Part shown: positions 25,853 through 35,436 of the stretch, piece by piece
Position numbering within the stretch: the stretch's first letter is position 1
Layout of the letters: each line of letters begins with the position of its first letter
NCBI GenBank assembly: GCA_023666945.1
Contig: JAMPAY010000012.1
Span: forward strand, 1 to 64,000
Length of the DNA: 64,000 nucleotides
From: Paludibacter sp.
GTDB taxonomy: Bacteria; Bacteroidota; Bacteroidia; Bacteroidales; Paludibacteraceae
Direction of reading: 5' to 3'
The notes under the pieces: generated by a model
The model's database searches: none
Seen by the model: only the letters and a program-made list of their open reading frames with translations
What the model was told of the DNA's origin: nothing
Made by a program: the position numbers and the translations under genes

Positions 25853-25860
25853 ACCTTTGC
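25853..25860 (+). promoter_or_regulatory. promoter -7 box of the recN operon
   Basis: TACCTTTG matches TAnnTTTG. It lies 28 nt before the ATG at 25889, and inside a longer open frame that begins at 25829, which argues for the 25889 start of recN. Confidence 0.7.
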
Positions 25861-25888
25861 CCTATGTTATTTTAGGATAATTGGGCAT

Positions 25889-27550
25889 ATGTTAAAGCAT
25901 TTACATATCAGTAATTACGCACTTATATCGCAGTTGGATATAGACTTCGTAAAAGGTTTCGGAGTTATAACAGGCGAAACAGGAGCCGGTAAGTCGATTA
26001 TATTAGGAGCACTCAACCTCTTGATGGGCGGCAGAGCCGATAGCAAAATGATAACCGAAGGAGAACAAAAGTGCATCATTGAAGCCGAATTTGAAACAAG
26101 CGGAGATGAGTTGGAAACACTTCTGCAAAAATACGACCTCGATTACGATAGCAACTGCCTACTTCGTCGCGAGTTGGCGGCTAACGGCAAATCGCGTTCT
26201 TTCATCAATGATACTCCCGTTACACTCGGTATATTACGCGAAATAAGCGACCACCTGATTGATATACACTCACAGCACGAAAATCTATTGCTACAAGACG
26301 ATGCTTTTCAGTTGGCAGTCGTAGATGCCGTTGCCAAAGATGAGCAGGAACTCAACAACTACCAACAAGCATGGCAGTTGTATAAACAAACAACAGAACG
26401 TTTACAACAACTCATAGCCAAAGCCGAACAAGAAAAAAAAGATGCCGATTACATACATTTTCAGTACACACAACTGAAAGAAGCACACTTAATACCCAAC
26501 GAAACAGAAGAACTGGAGCAAGAACTGCATACACTGGAACATGCCGAGGATATAAAAACCTCTCTCTCTAATTGTGTACAACTCCTTGACCAAGAAGAAA
26601 ACGGAGTATTAGGAATATTGCAAAGTGCCTTGGGACAATGCAAACATATCGCAGAATTTCTCCCCGATAACAACAATACGGCAGAACGCCTGCAGAGTGT
26701 CTATATCGAACTCAAAGACATAACAGAGGAGGCTGCTGCATTGGCAGAACAGACCGAATATGACCCGGAGCGACAACAACGTGTTGCCGAACGACTTGAC
26801 CTGCTCAATACCCTATTGCAAAAACATCGCAAGCAAAGTGTAGAAGAACTGATTGCACTGCAAACACAATTGGAAAGCCAACTGCAACAATTGGAATCGT
26901 ACGACGAAGAAACAGAAACTCTGAAAAAACAGCAACAAGAGCAATTGTCAATACTGGAAAAAGCCGGTAAAGCACTCACAAAAGTACGCTTAAGCATCAA
27001 GCCGTTTATCGAACAACAACTGACAGAACAACTCACCAAGTTGGGCATTAAACATGCTCAAATCGAAGTACGTATTAATGAAATTACGCATTTCAGTTCC
27101 AATGGGAAAGACGATGTACAATTCTTCTTTGCTGCCAACAAAAACCAAACACTACGCAATGTAGCCGAAGTGGCTTCGGGAGGAGAGACTGCACGTATCA
27201 TGCTATGCATAAAAGCACTAATTGCCGATAAAAAAGGCTTACCCACCATCATATTTGATGAGATAGATACAGGTGTATCAGGCGAAGTGGCAGAGCATAT
27301 GGGGCATATTATGCACCATATGGCGCAAGAGCGACAAATACTCACCATTACCCACCTCCCACAAATAGCAGCACAAGGCGACACACACTACAAAGTGTAT
27401 AAAACCGACACTGATACCCGTACGGAAACAAGTATTCGAACACTCACATCCTCCGATCGGATTACCGAAATAGCCCAAATGCTATCGGGCAACAATATCA
27501 GCGAAGCAGCCATAACCAACGCAAAAGAACTCTTAAACAATCGGCTATGA
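25889..27550 (+). CDS. recN: DNA repair protein RecN
   Basis: A 553-aa SMC-like ATPase that helps join broken DNA ends in recombinational repair. The N-terminus MLKHLHISNYALISQLDIDF leads to Walker A GETGAGKSIILGAL (about residue 29). SQHEN follows at about 132. Residues 160-390 are a long Gln/Glu/Leu-rich coiled coil. The ABC signature is ASGGETARIMLCIKAL, and Walker B is IIFDEIDTGVSGEVAE (about 455), followed by ITHLPQIAAQGDTHYKVYK. Length matches RecN. The stop overlaps the ATG of rarA by 4 nt. It heads a four-gene operon reading recN-rarA-hemW-PBP1A. Confidence 0.97.
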   Translation: MLKHLHISNYALISQLDIDFVKGFGVITGETGAGKSIILGALNLLMGGRADSKMITEGEQKCIIEAEFETSGDELETLLQKYDLDYDSNCLLRRELAANGKSRSFINDTPVTLGILREISDHLIDIHSQHENLLLQDDAFQLAVVDAVAKDEQELNNYQQAWQLYKQTTERLQQLIAKAEQEKKDADYIHFQYTQLKEAHLIPNETEELEQELHTLEHAEDIKTSLSNCVQLLDQEENGVLGILQSALGQCKHIAEFLPDNNNTAERLQSVYIELKDITEEAAALAEQTEYDPERQQRVAERLDLLNTLLQKHRKQSVEELIALQTQLESQLQQLESYDEETETLKKQQQEQLSILEKAGKALTKVRLSIKPFIEQQLTEQLTKLGIKHAQIEVRINEITHFSSNGKDDVQFFFAANKNQTLRNVAEVASGGETARIMLCIKALIADKKGLPTIIFDEIDTGVSGEVAEHMGHIMHHMAQERQILTITHLPQIAAQGDTHYKVYKTDTDTRTETSIRTLTSSDRITEIAQMLSGNNISEAAITNAKELLNNRL

Positions 27551-28824
27551 ACACACTTCCCTTGGCAGAACGCATGCGGCCGAAAACTTTGGACGACTAC
27601 GTCGGACAGAAGCACTTGGTAGGCGAAGGTGCTATACTGCGCCAAATGATAGAGAATGGTAGACTATCATCGTTTATATTGTGGGGACCTCCGGGAGTGG
27701 GTAAAACCACATTAGCCAAAATTATTGCACACCGATTGGAACGCCCGTTCTACACACTCTCCGCCATAACATCCGGAGTGAAGGAAGTGCGTGAAGTAAT
27801 CGATAAAGCCCGTCGCGAAGGAGGTATGTTCTCTCGTGGAAATGCTATTCTCTTTATCGACGAAATTCATCGTTTCTCCAAATCGCAACAAGACAGCCTA
27901 TTGGGTGCAGTAGAAGACGGCACTATCACACTGATTGGTGCTACAACGGAAAATCCATCGTTTGAAGTCATCACACCATTGCTTTCACGTTGCCAAGTGT
28001 ATGTATTAAAAAGTCTGACGAAAGAAGACTTGGCAAACTTACTGCAACAAGCCTTGACTAAAGACGAGATTCTAAGCACCAAAACTATTCAAGTAGCAGA
28101 AACAGAAAGTATATTCCGCTATTCGGGCGGCGATGCACGCAAGCTGCTCAATATATTGGAATTGGTGGTAAACGCTGATAAAGGCGAACGCATCGTTATC
28201 GACAACAACACAGTAACGGCACGACTCCAACAAAACCCCGTTGCCTACGACAAAGACGGCGAACTGCACTACGATATAATATCTGCCTTTATCAAATCAA
28301 TAAGAGGAAGCGATCCTGATGCCGCACTCTATTGGTTGGCTCGTATGGTGGCCGCCGGCGAAGACCCGAAATTCATAGCCCGCCGTTTAGTGATTTCTGC
28401 CGCTGAAGACATCGGACTTGCCAATCCGAATGCCTTACTCATTGCCAATGCCTGCTTCGATGCACTAACCAAAATAGGTTGGCCTGAAGGACGTATTCCT
28501 CTGGCTGAAGCCACCGTCTATCTGGCCACCTCACAGAAAAGCAATTCGGCTTATCTTGGGATAGATACCGCACTGGCAGAAGTTAGGCAAAGCGGTAATC
28601 AATCAGTACCTCTACATTTACGCAATGCCCCCACCCAACTCATGAAAGAATTGGGCTATGGCGAAGAATATAAATATGCCCACAACTATCCCAATCATTT
28701 TGTAAAACAACAGTTCTTGCCGGATGAATTGCAAAACAAACGTTTTTGGTATGCACAAGGTAGTCCCGCCGAACAGAAAATGGCTGATTGGATGAAAACC
28801 CTTTGGGGAGAAGACAAAGCATAA
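27547..28824 (+). CDS. rarA: replication-associated recombination protein A
   Basis: A 425-aa AAA+ ATPase of the clamp-loader-like RarA/MgsA/WRNIP1 family, acting at stalled forks. Walker [21 protein letters not shown] begins at about residue 46; Walker B is ILFIDEIHRFSKSQQDSLLG (about 101); sensor 1 is LIGATTENPSFEV. The family's C-terminal tetramerisation region includes IRGSDPDAALYWLARMVAAG and DIGLANPNALLIANAC, and GEEYKYAHNYPNHFVKQQFLP closes the protein. Length is typical. It overlaps recN by 4 nt and is followed by hemW after 3 bp. Confidence 0.96.
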   Translation: MNTLPLAERMRPKTLDDYVGQKHLVGEGAILRQMIENGRLSSFILWGPPGVGKTTLAKIIAHRLERPFYTLSAITSGVKEVREVIDKARREGGMFSRGNAILFIDEIHRFSKSQQDSLLGAVEDGTITLIGATTENPSFEVITPLLSRCQVYVLKSLTKEDLANLLQQALTKDEILSTKTIQVAETESIFRYSGGDARKLLNILELVVNADKGERIVIDNNTVTARLQQNPVAYDKDGELHYDIISAFIKSIRGSDPDAALYWLARMVAAGEDPKFIARRLVISAAEDIGLANPNALLIANACFDALTKIGWPEGRIPLAEATVYLATSQKSNSAYLGIDTALAEVRQSGNQSVPLHLRNAPTQLMKELGYGEEYKYAHNYPNHFVKQQFLPDELQNKRFWYAQGSPAEQKMADWMKTLWGEDKA

Positions 28825-28827
28825 TAT

Positions 28828-29943
28828 ATGGCAGGCATCTATCTACATATTCCATTCTGCAAATCGCGCTGCAAGTATTGCGATTTCTACTCTACTACCC
28901 TTTTGAGCAAAAGAGAAGAATATGTGGCAACACTATTACAAGAGATACAATTACGCCAAGACTATCTTCCCGACAAACAACTACAAACCATTTATATAGG
29001 CGGAGGCACTCCCAGTCTGCTTACAGAACAATCGCTTAAGCAAATCATCGAACAGATTCGTACCTACTACGATGTGCTACAAGATGCAGAAATAACTTTA
29101 GAAGCAAACCCCGGTGATCTAAACGCACAGAAACTGTACACACTGCGTAACATAGGTTTCAACCGATTGAGTATTGGCATACAATCGTTCCAACCTCATT
29201 TGCTGCAACTTATGGGCAGAAGACACCTGGCTGAAGATGCCATTCGTGCCGTAAAGCAGGCACAACAACAAGGTTTTTACAACATCAGTATAGACCTTAT
29301 ATACGGACTCCCTAACCAAACACAACAAGAATGGGAAGCCGACCTGCACACAGCCTTGTCACTGAATGTTCAGCATATCAGTACCTACTGTCTGAGTTAT
29401 GAAAACGGTACTCCTTTTGCAGATATGTTGGGCAAAGGCGAACTTACTCCTATCGACGACGACCGGGCTAACCAAATGTACGAAACCGCCATAGCCACAC
29501 TACAACAACACTATTTTACACACTATGAGGTGTCTAATTTCTGCAAAGACGGTTTCCGCTCACGCCACAACTCTTCTTATTGGAACAATACGCCTTACAT
29601 CGGCATAGGTGCTGCCGCCCATTCCTACAATGGACAGTCACGCCAATGGAACATTGATAACCTACAGCAATACATACAAGGTGTGCAAACACAATGTTTG
29701 AACTACGAAAAAGAGATACTGACAGACACCGACCGCTATAACGAACGCGTCATGCTTGCTCTGCGTACAGCAGAAGGTATCGATCTGACCAATTTATCTA
29801 ACCAAGAAGCCGCCTATTGCATTGAGCAAGCCCAAGAATATATTGATAATGACTTATTGGAACTGCAAAATAATCATTTAACAGCCTCATTAAAGGGCAT
29901 TGAACTACTTAATAGAATAACCGAAAAACTAATTATAGCATAG
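28828..29943 (+). CDS. hemW: radical SAM heme chaperone HemW
   Basis: A 371-aa radical SAM protein formerly annotated as oxygen-independent coproporphyrinogen oxidase. The cluster motif is CKSRCKYCDF near residue 10, a C-x3-C-x2-C arrangement with the extra cysteine-free pattern that separates HemW from HemN. TIYIGGGTPSLLTEQSLKQI and RLSIGIQSFQPHLLQLMGRR follow, as does NISIDLIYGLPNQTQQEWEA. The C-terminal HemN_C-like domain (SSYWNNTPYIGIGAAAHSYN) is present. HemW family members bind heme and deliver it to membrane targets. It lies between rarA (3 bp) and the penicillin-binding protein gene (1 bp). Confidence 0.93.
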   Translation: MAGIYLHIPFCKSRCKYCDFYSTTLLSKREEYVATLLQEIQLRQDYLPDKQLQTIYIGGGTPSLLTEQSLKQIIEQIRTYYDVLQDAEITLEANPGDLNAQKLYTLRNIGFNRLSIGIQSFQPHLLQLMGRRHLAEDAIRAVKQAQQQGFYNISIDLIYGLPNQTQQEWEADLHTALSLNVQHISTYCLSYENGTPFADMLGKGELTPIDDDRANQMYETAIATLQQHYFTHYEVSNFCKDGFRSRHNSSYWNNTPYIGIGAAAHSYNGQSRQWNIDNLQQYIQGVQTQCLNYEKEILTDTDRYNERVMLALRTAEGIDLTNLSNQEAAYCIEQAQEYIDNDLLELQNNHLTASLKGIELLNRITEKLIIA

Positions 29944-29944
29944 T

Positions 29945-32227
29945 ATGGCTACAAAACAACCGCAATCAACTTTCAAAAGGCGTTTTGCCACATGGTTCTG
30001 GGGCTTATTTGCCGCAGGCATACTTTTAGTTGTACTCATTTTCTGGATGATTACAAAAGGCTGGTTAGGCTATCTGCCTCCGTTGGATGAACTGCAAAAC
30101 CCTAAAAATGTGTATGCTACAGAAGTATATTCTGCCGACATGCAAGTGTTGGGCAGTTACTATCGAAAAGAGAATCGTGTAGGTGTACAGTATGCTGACA
30201 TATCTCCCTATATGATTGATGCTTTGGTATCTACAGAAGACGTACGTTTCTACCAACATCCGGGCGTAGATATCAAAGCACTAATGCGGGCAGTATTGAA
30301 GTTAGGAAGAGCCGGTGGCGGAAGTACGCTGACCCAGCAACTCTCCAAACAACTCTATTCGCCGCAAGCCAACAATATATTCGAACGTGCATTGCAGAAA
30401 CCTATAGAATGGGTTATTGCCGCTCAATTGGAACGACTCTATTCGAAAGAAGAGATTATCACAATGTATCTCAACCAATTCGATTTCCTCTACAATGCCG
30501 TGGGAATAAAGTCTGCATCACAGGTCTATTTCAACACTACTCCTAACGAATTGAAACCTGAGCAGGCAGCTATGTTGGTAGGTATGTGCAAAAATCCGTC
30601 GTTATACAACCCTATCCGTCATCCGGAGCGAGCCAAAGCACGACGCAATACCGTTCTGTCGCAAATGTATAAAAACAACTGTCTTACAGAGGCAGAGAAG
30701 GACTCACTGCAGCAATTGCCTTTAGTGATTAATTATCGTTCGGTCGACCACAAACAAGGTTTGGCACCTTATTTTCGTGAATATCTGCGCTTGATACTCA
30801 CTGCAAAAGAGCCTAAAGAGAGTAATTATGCTTCGTGGAACAAGGCACAATATAAAATAGATCGCAACCAATGGGATAACAATCCCTTATATGGTTTCTG
30901 CAATAAGAACAAAAAAGCCGATGGTACTCCCTACGACCTCTACAACGACGGATTGCGCATCTACACTACCATCGATTCGCGTATGCAACAATATGCAGAA
31001 GATGCTGTTAGCGAACATATGCAATATCTGCAAGGACGGTTCTTCAACGAGAAGAAGAAAAGCAAAACCGCACCTTTCTCACGCGACTTAAATAAAGCCG
31101 AAGTGGATGCCATAATGACACGTAGCATGAAACAAAGTGAACGCTATCGACAAATGAAGAAAGCAGGAAAAAGCGAACAAGAGATAGAAACTGCATTTAA
31201 TACTCCCGTAGAAATGCGCATCTTCTCCTATCAAGGTATGATAGATACAACACTTACTCCATTGGATTCTATACGCTGGCAAAAATATTTCCTACGTTGC
31301 GGTTTCATGTCGATGGACGCTCGTTCGGGACATGTGAAAGCCTATGTAGGCGGACCTAACTTTGCCAACTTCCAATATGACATGGTAAACGTAGGACGTC
31401 GCCAAGTAGGTTCTACGGTAAAACCTTATATATATACCCTTGCTATGGAAGAAGGCATGTCGCCTTGCGATACGGTTGCCTATCTGCCCGTTACATTGCT
31501 TGATGGCAATGGTATAGAATGGACACCAAAAGAATCACACAAAGTACCCGATAGCGACTTAGGAAAGAAAGTAACACTCAATTGGGGATTAGCCCAATCA
31601 AGCAACTGGATATCTACTTATCTAATGGGCAACTACACTCCCGAACAATTGGTAAAAACCATGCGTTCCTTTGGTATAGAAGGACAACTTGACCCTGTTG
31701 TCAGTTTGTGTCTCGGACCTTGTGAAGTATCCGTAGCAGAAATGGTGGACGCTTACACCACCTTCCCCAATAAAGGTATACGTGTTGAACCCTTGTATGT
31801 TACCCGCATAGAAGACAACAACGGCAATGTGTTGGCTACCTTTACTCCACAAACACACGAGATTATCGGTGAACACACCGCTTACAAAATGCTCTACATG
31901 CTTCGCAATGTGGTTGACCACGGCACAGGTGTACGTGTACGTTTCCGATATGGTTTGAAAATGCCAATGGGCGGCAAAACCGGAACCAGCCAAAACAACT
32001 CCGACGGTTGGTTTATGGGCTTTACCCCCTCGCTTGTAAGTGGTTGTTGGGTCGGTGGCGAAGACCGTGCCATCCACTTCGATGCCATGTCTGAAGGACA
32101 AGGGGCCAATACCGCCCTACCCATTTGGGCACTATACATGCAAAAAGTACTTGCCAATCCCGACTTAGGATATAGTGCCGATGAACAATTCGATATTCCC
32201 GATTGGTTAAATGCAGACTGCCAATAA
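29945..32227 (+). CDS. class A penicillin-binding protein (PBP1A type)
   Basis: A 760-aa bifunctional peptidoglycan synthase. A single membrane anchor spans about residues 17-38. The GT51 glycosyltransferase domain carries VSTEDVRFYQHPGVDIKAL (catalytic Glu about 79) and AGGGSTLTQQLSKQLYSPQ (about 120). The transpeptidase domain shows SxxK in VGSTVKPYIYTL (about 495), the SSN-type motif in LAQSSNWISTYL, and KTGTSQNNSDGWFMGFTP (about 677). All three transpeptidase motifs are intact. It ends the recN operon. Its stop codon lies in the loop of a perfect 18-bp hairpin, so the last codons are part of the terminator. Confidence 0.96.
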   Translation: MATKQPQSTFKRRFATWFWGLFAAGILLVVLIFWMITKGWLGYLPPLDELQNPKNVYATEVYSADMQVLGSYYRKENRVGVQYADISPYMIDALVSTEDVRFYQHPGVDIKALMRAVLKLGRAGGGSTLTQQLSKQLYSPQANNIFERALQKPIEWVIAAQLERLYSKEEIITMYLNQFDFLYNAVGIKSASQVYFNTTPNELKPEQAAMLVGMCKNPSLYNPIRHPERAKARRNTVLSQMYKNNCLTEAEKDSLQQLPLVINYRSVDHKQGLAPYFREYLRLILTAKEPKESNYASWNKAQYKIDRNQWDNNPLYGFCNKNKKADGTPYDLYNDGLRIYTTIDSRMQQYAEDAVSEHMQYLQGRFFNEKKKSKTAPFSRDLNKAEVDAIMTRSMKQSERYRQMKKAGKSEQEIETAFNTPVEMRIFSYQGMIDTTLTPLDSIRWQKYFLRCGFMSMDARSGHVKAYVGGPNFANFQYDMVNVGRRQVGSTVKPYIYTLAMEEGMSPCDTVAYLPVTLLDGNGIEWTPKESHKVPDSDLGKKVTLNWGLAQSSNWISTYLMGNYTPEQLVKTMRSFGIEGQLDPVVSLCLGPCEVSVAEMVDAYTTFPNKGIRVEPLYVTRIEDNNGNVLATFTPQTHEIIGEHTAYKMLYMLRNVVDHGTGVRVRFRYGLKMPMGGKTGTSQNNSDGWFMGFTPSLVSGCWVGGEDRAIHFDAMSEGQGANTALPIWALYMQKVLANPDLGYSADEQFDIPDWLNADCQ

Positions 32228-32245
32228 GGCAGTCTGCATTTAACC
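32205..32245 (+). terminator. 18-bp hairpin with the PBP stop codon in its loop
   Basis: The arm at 32205-32222 (GGTTAAATGCAGACTGCC) is perfectly complementary to 32228-32245, with loop AATAA containing the TAA stop at 32225-32227. There is no T tract, so it may act as an RNA 3'-end stabiliser or a processing signal as well as a terminator. Confidence 0.7.
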
Positions 32246-32310
32246 ACGCTTGAGTTTCAAACACAATTACGTCGACATTAACTGTCAGATTTACTCCGGC
32301 GTAAACCATC

Positions 32311-32352
32311 ATACAAAAATAGGGTTGCCTTTTGGCAACCCTATTTTTGTAT
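32311..32352. terminator. bidirectional terminator between the PBP operon and tsf
   Basis: A 19-bp stem (32311-32329 with 32334-32352, core TAGGGTTGCC/GGCAACCCTA) with a TTTT loop and A/T tracts on both sides, between convergent genes. It terminates the leftward rplM-rpsI-rpsB-tsf transcript and any rightward read-through. Confidence 0.9.
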
Positions 32353-32391
32353 GACTCTCTCTAAAAGTCGTTCTCTATAAGCCAATTAGGC

Positions 32392-33381
32392 TTACTCTAC
32401 GTTAAGCGTTACACGCTTGAAATCTGCAACAGTGATGTTTGCTTTTTTCAGAACGTCTTTTACCAATGCTTTGTCTTCCGACATTACATAGATTTGCTCA
32501 ACAAGCGTCGATTCTTTCAAGAACTTCTGCAAACGTCCTTGTGCAATCATCTCAACCTTTTTCAAGTTGATGTTTGCCTCGGCTTCAGCAGCTACAGTTG
32601 CTTTGATTTCACGAGCCTGTGTTGCCTGTTCCGGAGTAATCCATCCCTTGGCGGTATTCGACTCGATATGATCTTCGCTATCAACGTGTGCAGGATTAAT
32701 GCCGGCCTTACGCAAAGCATTTTCTACTGCTTTATTAACTTCATCTTGCTTGGTCTTGTCTACAGCCACGCTTAATTCATGTTCTTTTACTTCGGCAGGA
32801 ACATGATCGGCATCCAATGCAATAGGAGCCATAGCAGCCACCTGCATAGAAATACCATGTACTATATCTTGTTGTGCATCAGCCTCCTCTACAGCAACCA
32901 ATGTTGATAGTTTGTTGCCAAGGTGGTTGTAAGCATCTACTTTTGCAGCCTCAAGATATACATAGTCGGAAAGTTCCATCTTCTCGCCTGTCACACCCGA
33001 ACGCTCAGTTACAAACTCAGCAACGGTATGTCCATCCAAAACGATGTTGCTTAACTCTTCCAAAGATTTGGGTTTGTTAGCCATAGCCACATCCAAAATC
33101 AGTTTTACCAATCCTACGAAGTCGGCATTCTTAGCAACGAAGTCGGTTTCGCACTTCACTGCCACAATGGCACCAAAACCATTTTCTGCTTTTGCCAAAA
33201 CACAACCTTCCGATGCTTCACGATCAGAACGTTTGGCAGCGATGGCTTGTCCGCGCTTACGGAGCAAGTCCTTTGCTTGTTCAAAATCGCCATTAGCCTC
33301 TTCAAGTGCTTTTTTGACGTCCATCATACCTGCGCCTGTAATATCGCGCAGTTTTTTAATATCAGCAAGTGTTACAGCCAT
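32392..33381 (-). CDS. tsf: translation elongation factor Ts
   Basis: A 329-aa guanine nucleotide exchange factor for EF-Tu. The N-terminal UBA-like region is ADIKKLRDITGAGMMDVKKA followed by LEEANGDFEQAKDLLRKRG, and the EF-Tu-contacting TDFVAKN motif is at about residue 80. The C-terminal part has the usual core with VEMIAQGRLQKFLKE. Bacteroidota EF-Ts proteins are longer than the E. coli form (283 aa) and this length fits them. It is the last gene of the ribosomal cluster, 43 bp after rpsB, and is followed by the bidirectional terminator. Confidence 0.97.
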   Translation of the reverse strand: MAVTLADIKKLRDITGAGMMDVKKALEEANGDFEQAKDLLRKRGQAIAAKRSDREASEGCVLAKAENGFGAIVAVKCETDFVAKNADFVGLVKLILDVAMANKPKSLEELSNIVLDGHTVAEFVTERSGVTGEKMELSDYVYLEAAKVDAYNHLGNKLSTLVAVEEADAQQDIVHGISMQVAAMAPIALDADHVPAEVKEHELSVAVDKTKQDEVNKAVENALRKAGINPAHVDSEDHIESNTAKGWITPEQATQAREIKATVAAEAEANINLKKVEMIAQGRLQKFLKESTLVEQIYVMSEDKALVKDVLKKANITVADFKRVTLNVE

Positions 33382-33424
33382 ATCTATAGATATTTGTTGT
33401 TACAATAAATAATACGCCACCTGC

Positions 33425-34267
33425 TTATTCAGCAACAGCCTCTGTTTCTTCAGACGGAGCAGCAGTTGCTACCTTTTCAGCCTCTTCTTTAGAAGCGGTT
33501 TTCTTTACACGCTGACGACGTGGTGCGGGTGCTTCTCCTTCGCCACCTTGTTGAGCGGCAGCAGCTTCATCAGCCTTTTCCACTTTACGTTCTTCCAAAC
33601 CTTCTTTTATGGCATCGCAAACAGCAGAGAGTATTACCTCAATAGACTTTGTTGCGTCATCGTTAGCAGGAATAACAAAATCGATAGGTGTAGGATCGGA
33701 ATTGGTATCAACAATACCGAATACGGGAATACCAAGACGTTGTGCTTCACGAACAGCAATGTTCTCTTTCATAACGTCTACAACGAACAAAGCAGAAGGA
33801 AGACGTGTCAAATCTGCAATAGATCCCAAGTTCTTCTCCAACTTTTCACGTTGACGTGTAATTTGCAATTTCTCTCGTTTGGAGATATTGTCAAAAGTAC
33901 CGTCTGTCATCATCTTATCGATACCCGACATTTTCTTCACAGCCTTGCGGATAGTGGGGAAATTGGTAAGCATACCACCGGCCCAACGTTCCGTAATGTA
34001 CGGCATACCTATTTCTTTTGCTTTTTCAGCAACAACTTCTTTTGCTTGTTTTTTTGTAGCAACAAACAGAATCTTACGTCCGCCTTTAGCAATATTCTTC
34101 AAGGCATCGGCAGCCTCATCAACCTTGATAACGGTTTTGTTAAGGTCAATGATATGAATACCATTGCGCTCCATAAAGATGTAAGGAGCCATAGCCGGAT
34201 TCCATTTACGTTTCAGGTGACCGAAATGTGCACCTGCTTCGAGAAGTTGATCAAAATTTGTTCTCAT
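33425..34267 (-). CDS. rpsB: 30S ribosomal protein uS2
   Basis: A 280-aa ribosomal protein of the small subunit head. NFDQLLEAGAHFGHLKRKWN at the N-terminus and PYIFMERNGIHIIDLNKTV are the S2 signature. ERWAGGMLTNFPTIRKAVKK and VFGIVDTNSDPTPIDFVIPA are also conserved. The last 40 residues are an Ala/Glu/Lys-rich tail (EAAAAQQGGEGEAPAPRRQR), longer than in E. coli but common in this phylum. The gene is preceded by a 190-nt leader with a hairpin (34406-34442), which may separate it from rpsI or regulate it. tsf follows. Confidence 0.97.
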   Translation of the reverse strand: MRTNFDQLLEAGAHFGHLKRKWNPAMAPYIFMERNGIHIIDLNKTVIKVDEAADALKNIAKGGRKILFVATKKQAKEVVAEKAKEIGMPYITERWAGGMLTNFPTIRKAVKKMSGIDKMMTDGTFDNISKREKLQITRQREKLEKNLGSIADLTRLPSALFVVDVMKENIAVREAQRLGIPVFGIVDTNSDPTPIDFVIPANDDATKSIEVILSAVCDAIKEGLEERKVEKADEAAAAQQGGEGEAPAPRRQRVKKTASKEEAEKVATAAPSEETEAVAE

Positions 34268-34405
34268 CTTGATAATGTGTTTTTAATAAATTATATAATT
34301 ATTTTTATTCTTTGCTTTCGGTCTGCCCGATAATCGGATTTATTTTTCACATAGTGTATAAAATATGACTCCAACAGGCGAGAACAGCCTTTAAGCAACC
34401 GAAAG

Positions 34406-34442
34406 AATCCTGCAGTAATCCACGAATGGAGTCTGCAGGATT
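34406..34442 (-). promoter_or_regulatory. hairpin in the rpsI-rpsB intergenic region
   Basis: AATCCTGCAG (34406-34415) pairs with CTGCAGGATT (34433-34442) around a 17-nt loop, 17 nt downstream of the rpsI stop. Only a weak T tract follows in the minus direction, so it may be a partial terminator or a leader element for S2 autoregulation. The remaining 34268-34405 is AT-rich. Confidence 0.5.
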
Positions 34443-34458
34443 TTGAAAAAGTATCGTA

Positions 34459-34845
34459 TTAACGTTTGCTGAACTGGAAACGCTTGCGTGCTTTCGGACG
34501 ACCCGGTTTCTTACGTTCAACCTCACGAGGATCACGCGTCATGAATCCTTCTGCTTTCAAAGCGGCTTTGTCTTCAGGATTGATTTTCACCAAAGCACGT
34601 GCTATAGCCAAGCGCAATGCTTCTGCTTGTCCTTTGAAACCACCACCATCAAGATTCACAGTGATATCGTATTTTTCAGCAACACCCAATTTGTTCAATG
34701 GCTGCTTCACTACATATTGCAGAATAGGAGAGGGAAAATACGTTTCCAAGTCGCGCTTGTTGATCGTAATTTTGCCTTGTCCTTCTTTAACGAAGACACG
34801 TGCAATTGCCGCTTTTCTTCTACCTAAAGCATTTATTACTTCCAT
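34459..34845 (-). CDS. rpsI: 30S ribosomal protein uS9
   Basis: A 128-aa small-subunit protein whose C-terminal tail reaches the tRNA in the P site. The N-terminus NALGRRKAAIARVFVKEGQG and the motif LNLDGGGFKGQAEALRLAIA-like region (NLDGGGFKGQAEALRLAIAR) are conserved, and the tail RDPREVERKKPGRPKARKRF ends in SKR as expected. It follows rplM by 8 bp, the near-universal L13-S9 pair, and is probably translated in step with it. Confidence 0.97.
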   Translation of the reverse strand: MEVINALGRRKAAIARVFVKEGQGKITINKRDLETYFPSPILQYVVKQPLNKLGVAEKYDITVNLDGGGFKGQAEALRLAIARALVKINPEDKAALKAEGFMTRDPREVERKKPGRPKARKRFQFSKR

Positions 34846-34853
34846 TGTCCCAA

Positions 34854-35309
34854 TTATTTAAGTGTATTCAAATCAAGTTGTTTAGGCTGTTGTGCCTGCA
34901 TATTGTGTTCTGCACCTGCAAAGACATACAAGTTAGTGATAAGTTTATCGCCAAGACGATTTTTAGGGAGCATACCCTTTACCACTTTCTTAATAAGGCG
35001 ATCAGCACCTTTGTCCTTCAAGTCTGCCGGTGTAAATTCGCGTTGCCCACCGGGATAACCTGTGTAGCGAACATAGTTACGTCCCGTCCACTTGTTGCCG
35101 GTAAGAGCCACTTTGTCGGCATTAATAATAATAACATTGTCACCGCAGTCCACATTCGGAGTGAAACTCGGTTTGTACTTGCCACGCAGAAGCTTGGCAA
35201 CCTTTGAGCACATACGTCCCAATACCATATCGGTTGCATCAACAACCACCCATTCTTTTTGAGCGGTAGCCTTGTTAACCGAGAGGGTCTTGTAGCTTAA
35301 AGTATCCAC
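34854..35309 (-). CDS. rplM: 50S ribosomal protein uL13
   Basis: A 151-aa large-subunit assembly protein. WVVVDATDMVLGRMCSKVAK followed by LLRGKYKPSFTPNVDCGDNV is the L13 signature; VTGNKW-like TGNKWTGRNYVRYTGYPGGQ follows, and RLIKKVVKGMLPKNRLGDKL is the family's central helix. It is the first gene of the leftward rplM-rpsI-rpsB-tsf cluster. The promoter at 35429-35436 leaves a 110-nt leader in which an L13 autoregulatory element could sit; no clear structure was recognised by eye. Confidence 0.97.
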   Translation of the reverse strand: MDTLSYKTLSVNKATAQKEWVVVDATDMVLGRMCSKVAKLLRGKYKPSFTPNVDCGDNVIIINADKVALTGNKWTGRNYVRYTGYPGGQREFTPADLKDKGADRLIKKVVKGMLPKNRLGDKLITNLYVFAGAEHNMQAQQPKQLDLNTLK

Positions 35310-35428
35310 TGTTTTGTTTGTTTTTTAGACCCAGCCTACAGACATCTTTCCACTGCACAACTGAGCGTAATTAATTAAAAATAAGTTAGTTCGTGTGCTA
35401 TACACACCTCCGCATTAAAAACGGCTTG

Positions 35429-35436
35429 CAAAAGTA
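35429..35436 (-). promoter_or_regulatory. promoter -7 box of the rplM cluster
   Basis: Minus-strand TACTTTTG matches TAnnTTTG, about 120 nt before the rplM start. The rest of the 350-bp interval 35310-35661 between the divergent promoters shows nothing else recognised. Confidence 0.65.

Noticed and set aside
25829..25888. Longer start for recN
   Set aside because: The upstream frame crosses the -7 box at 25853-25860 and adds residues not typical of RecN; ATG at 25889 is preferred.
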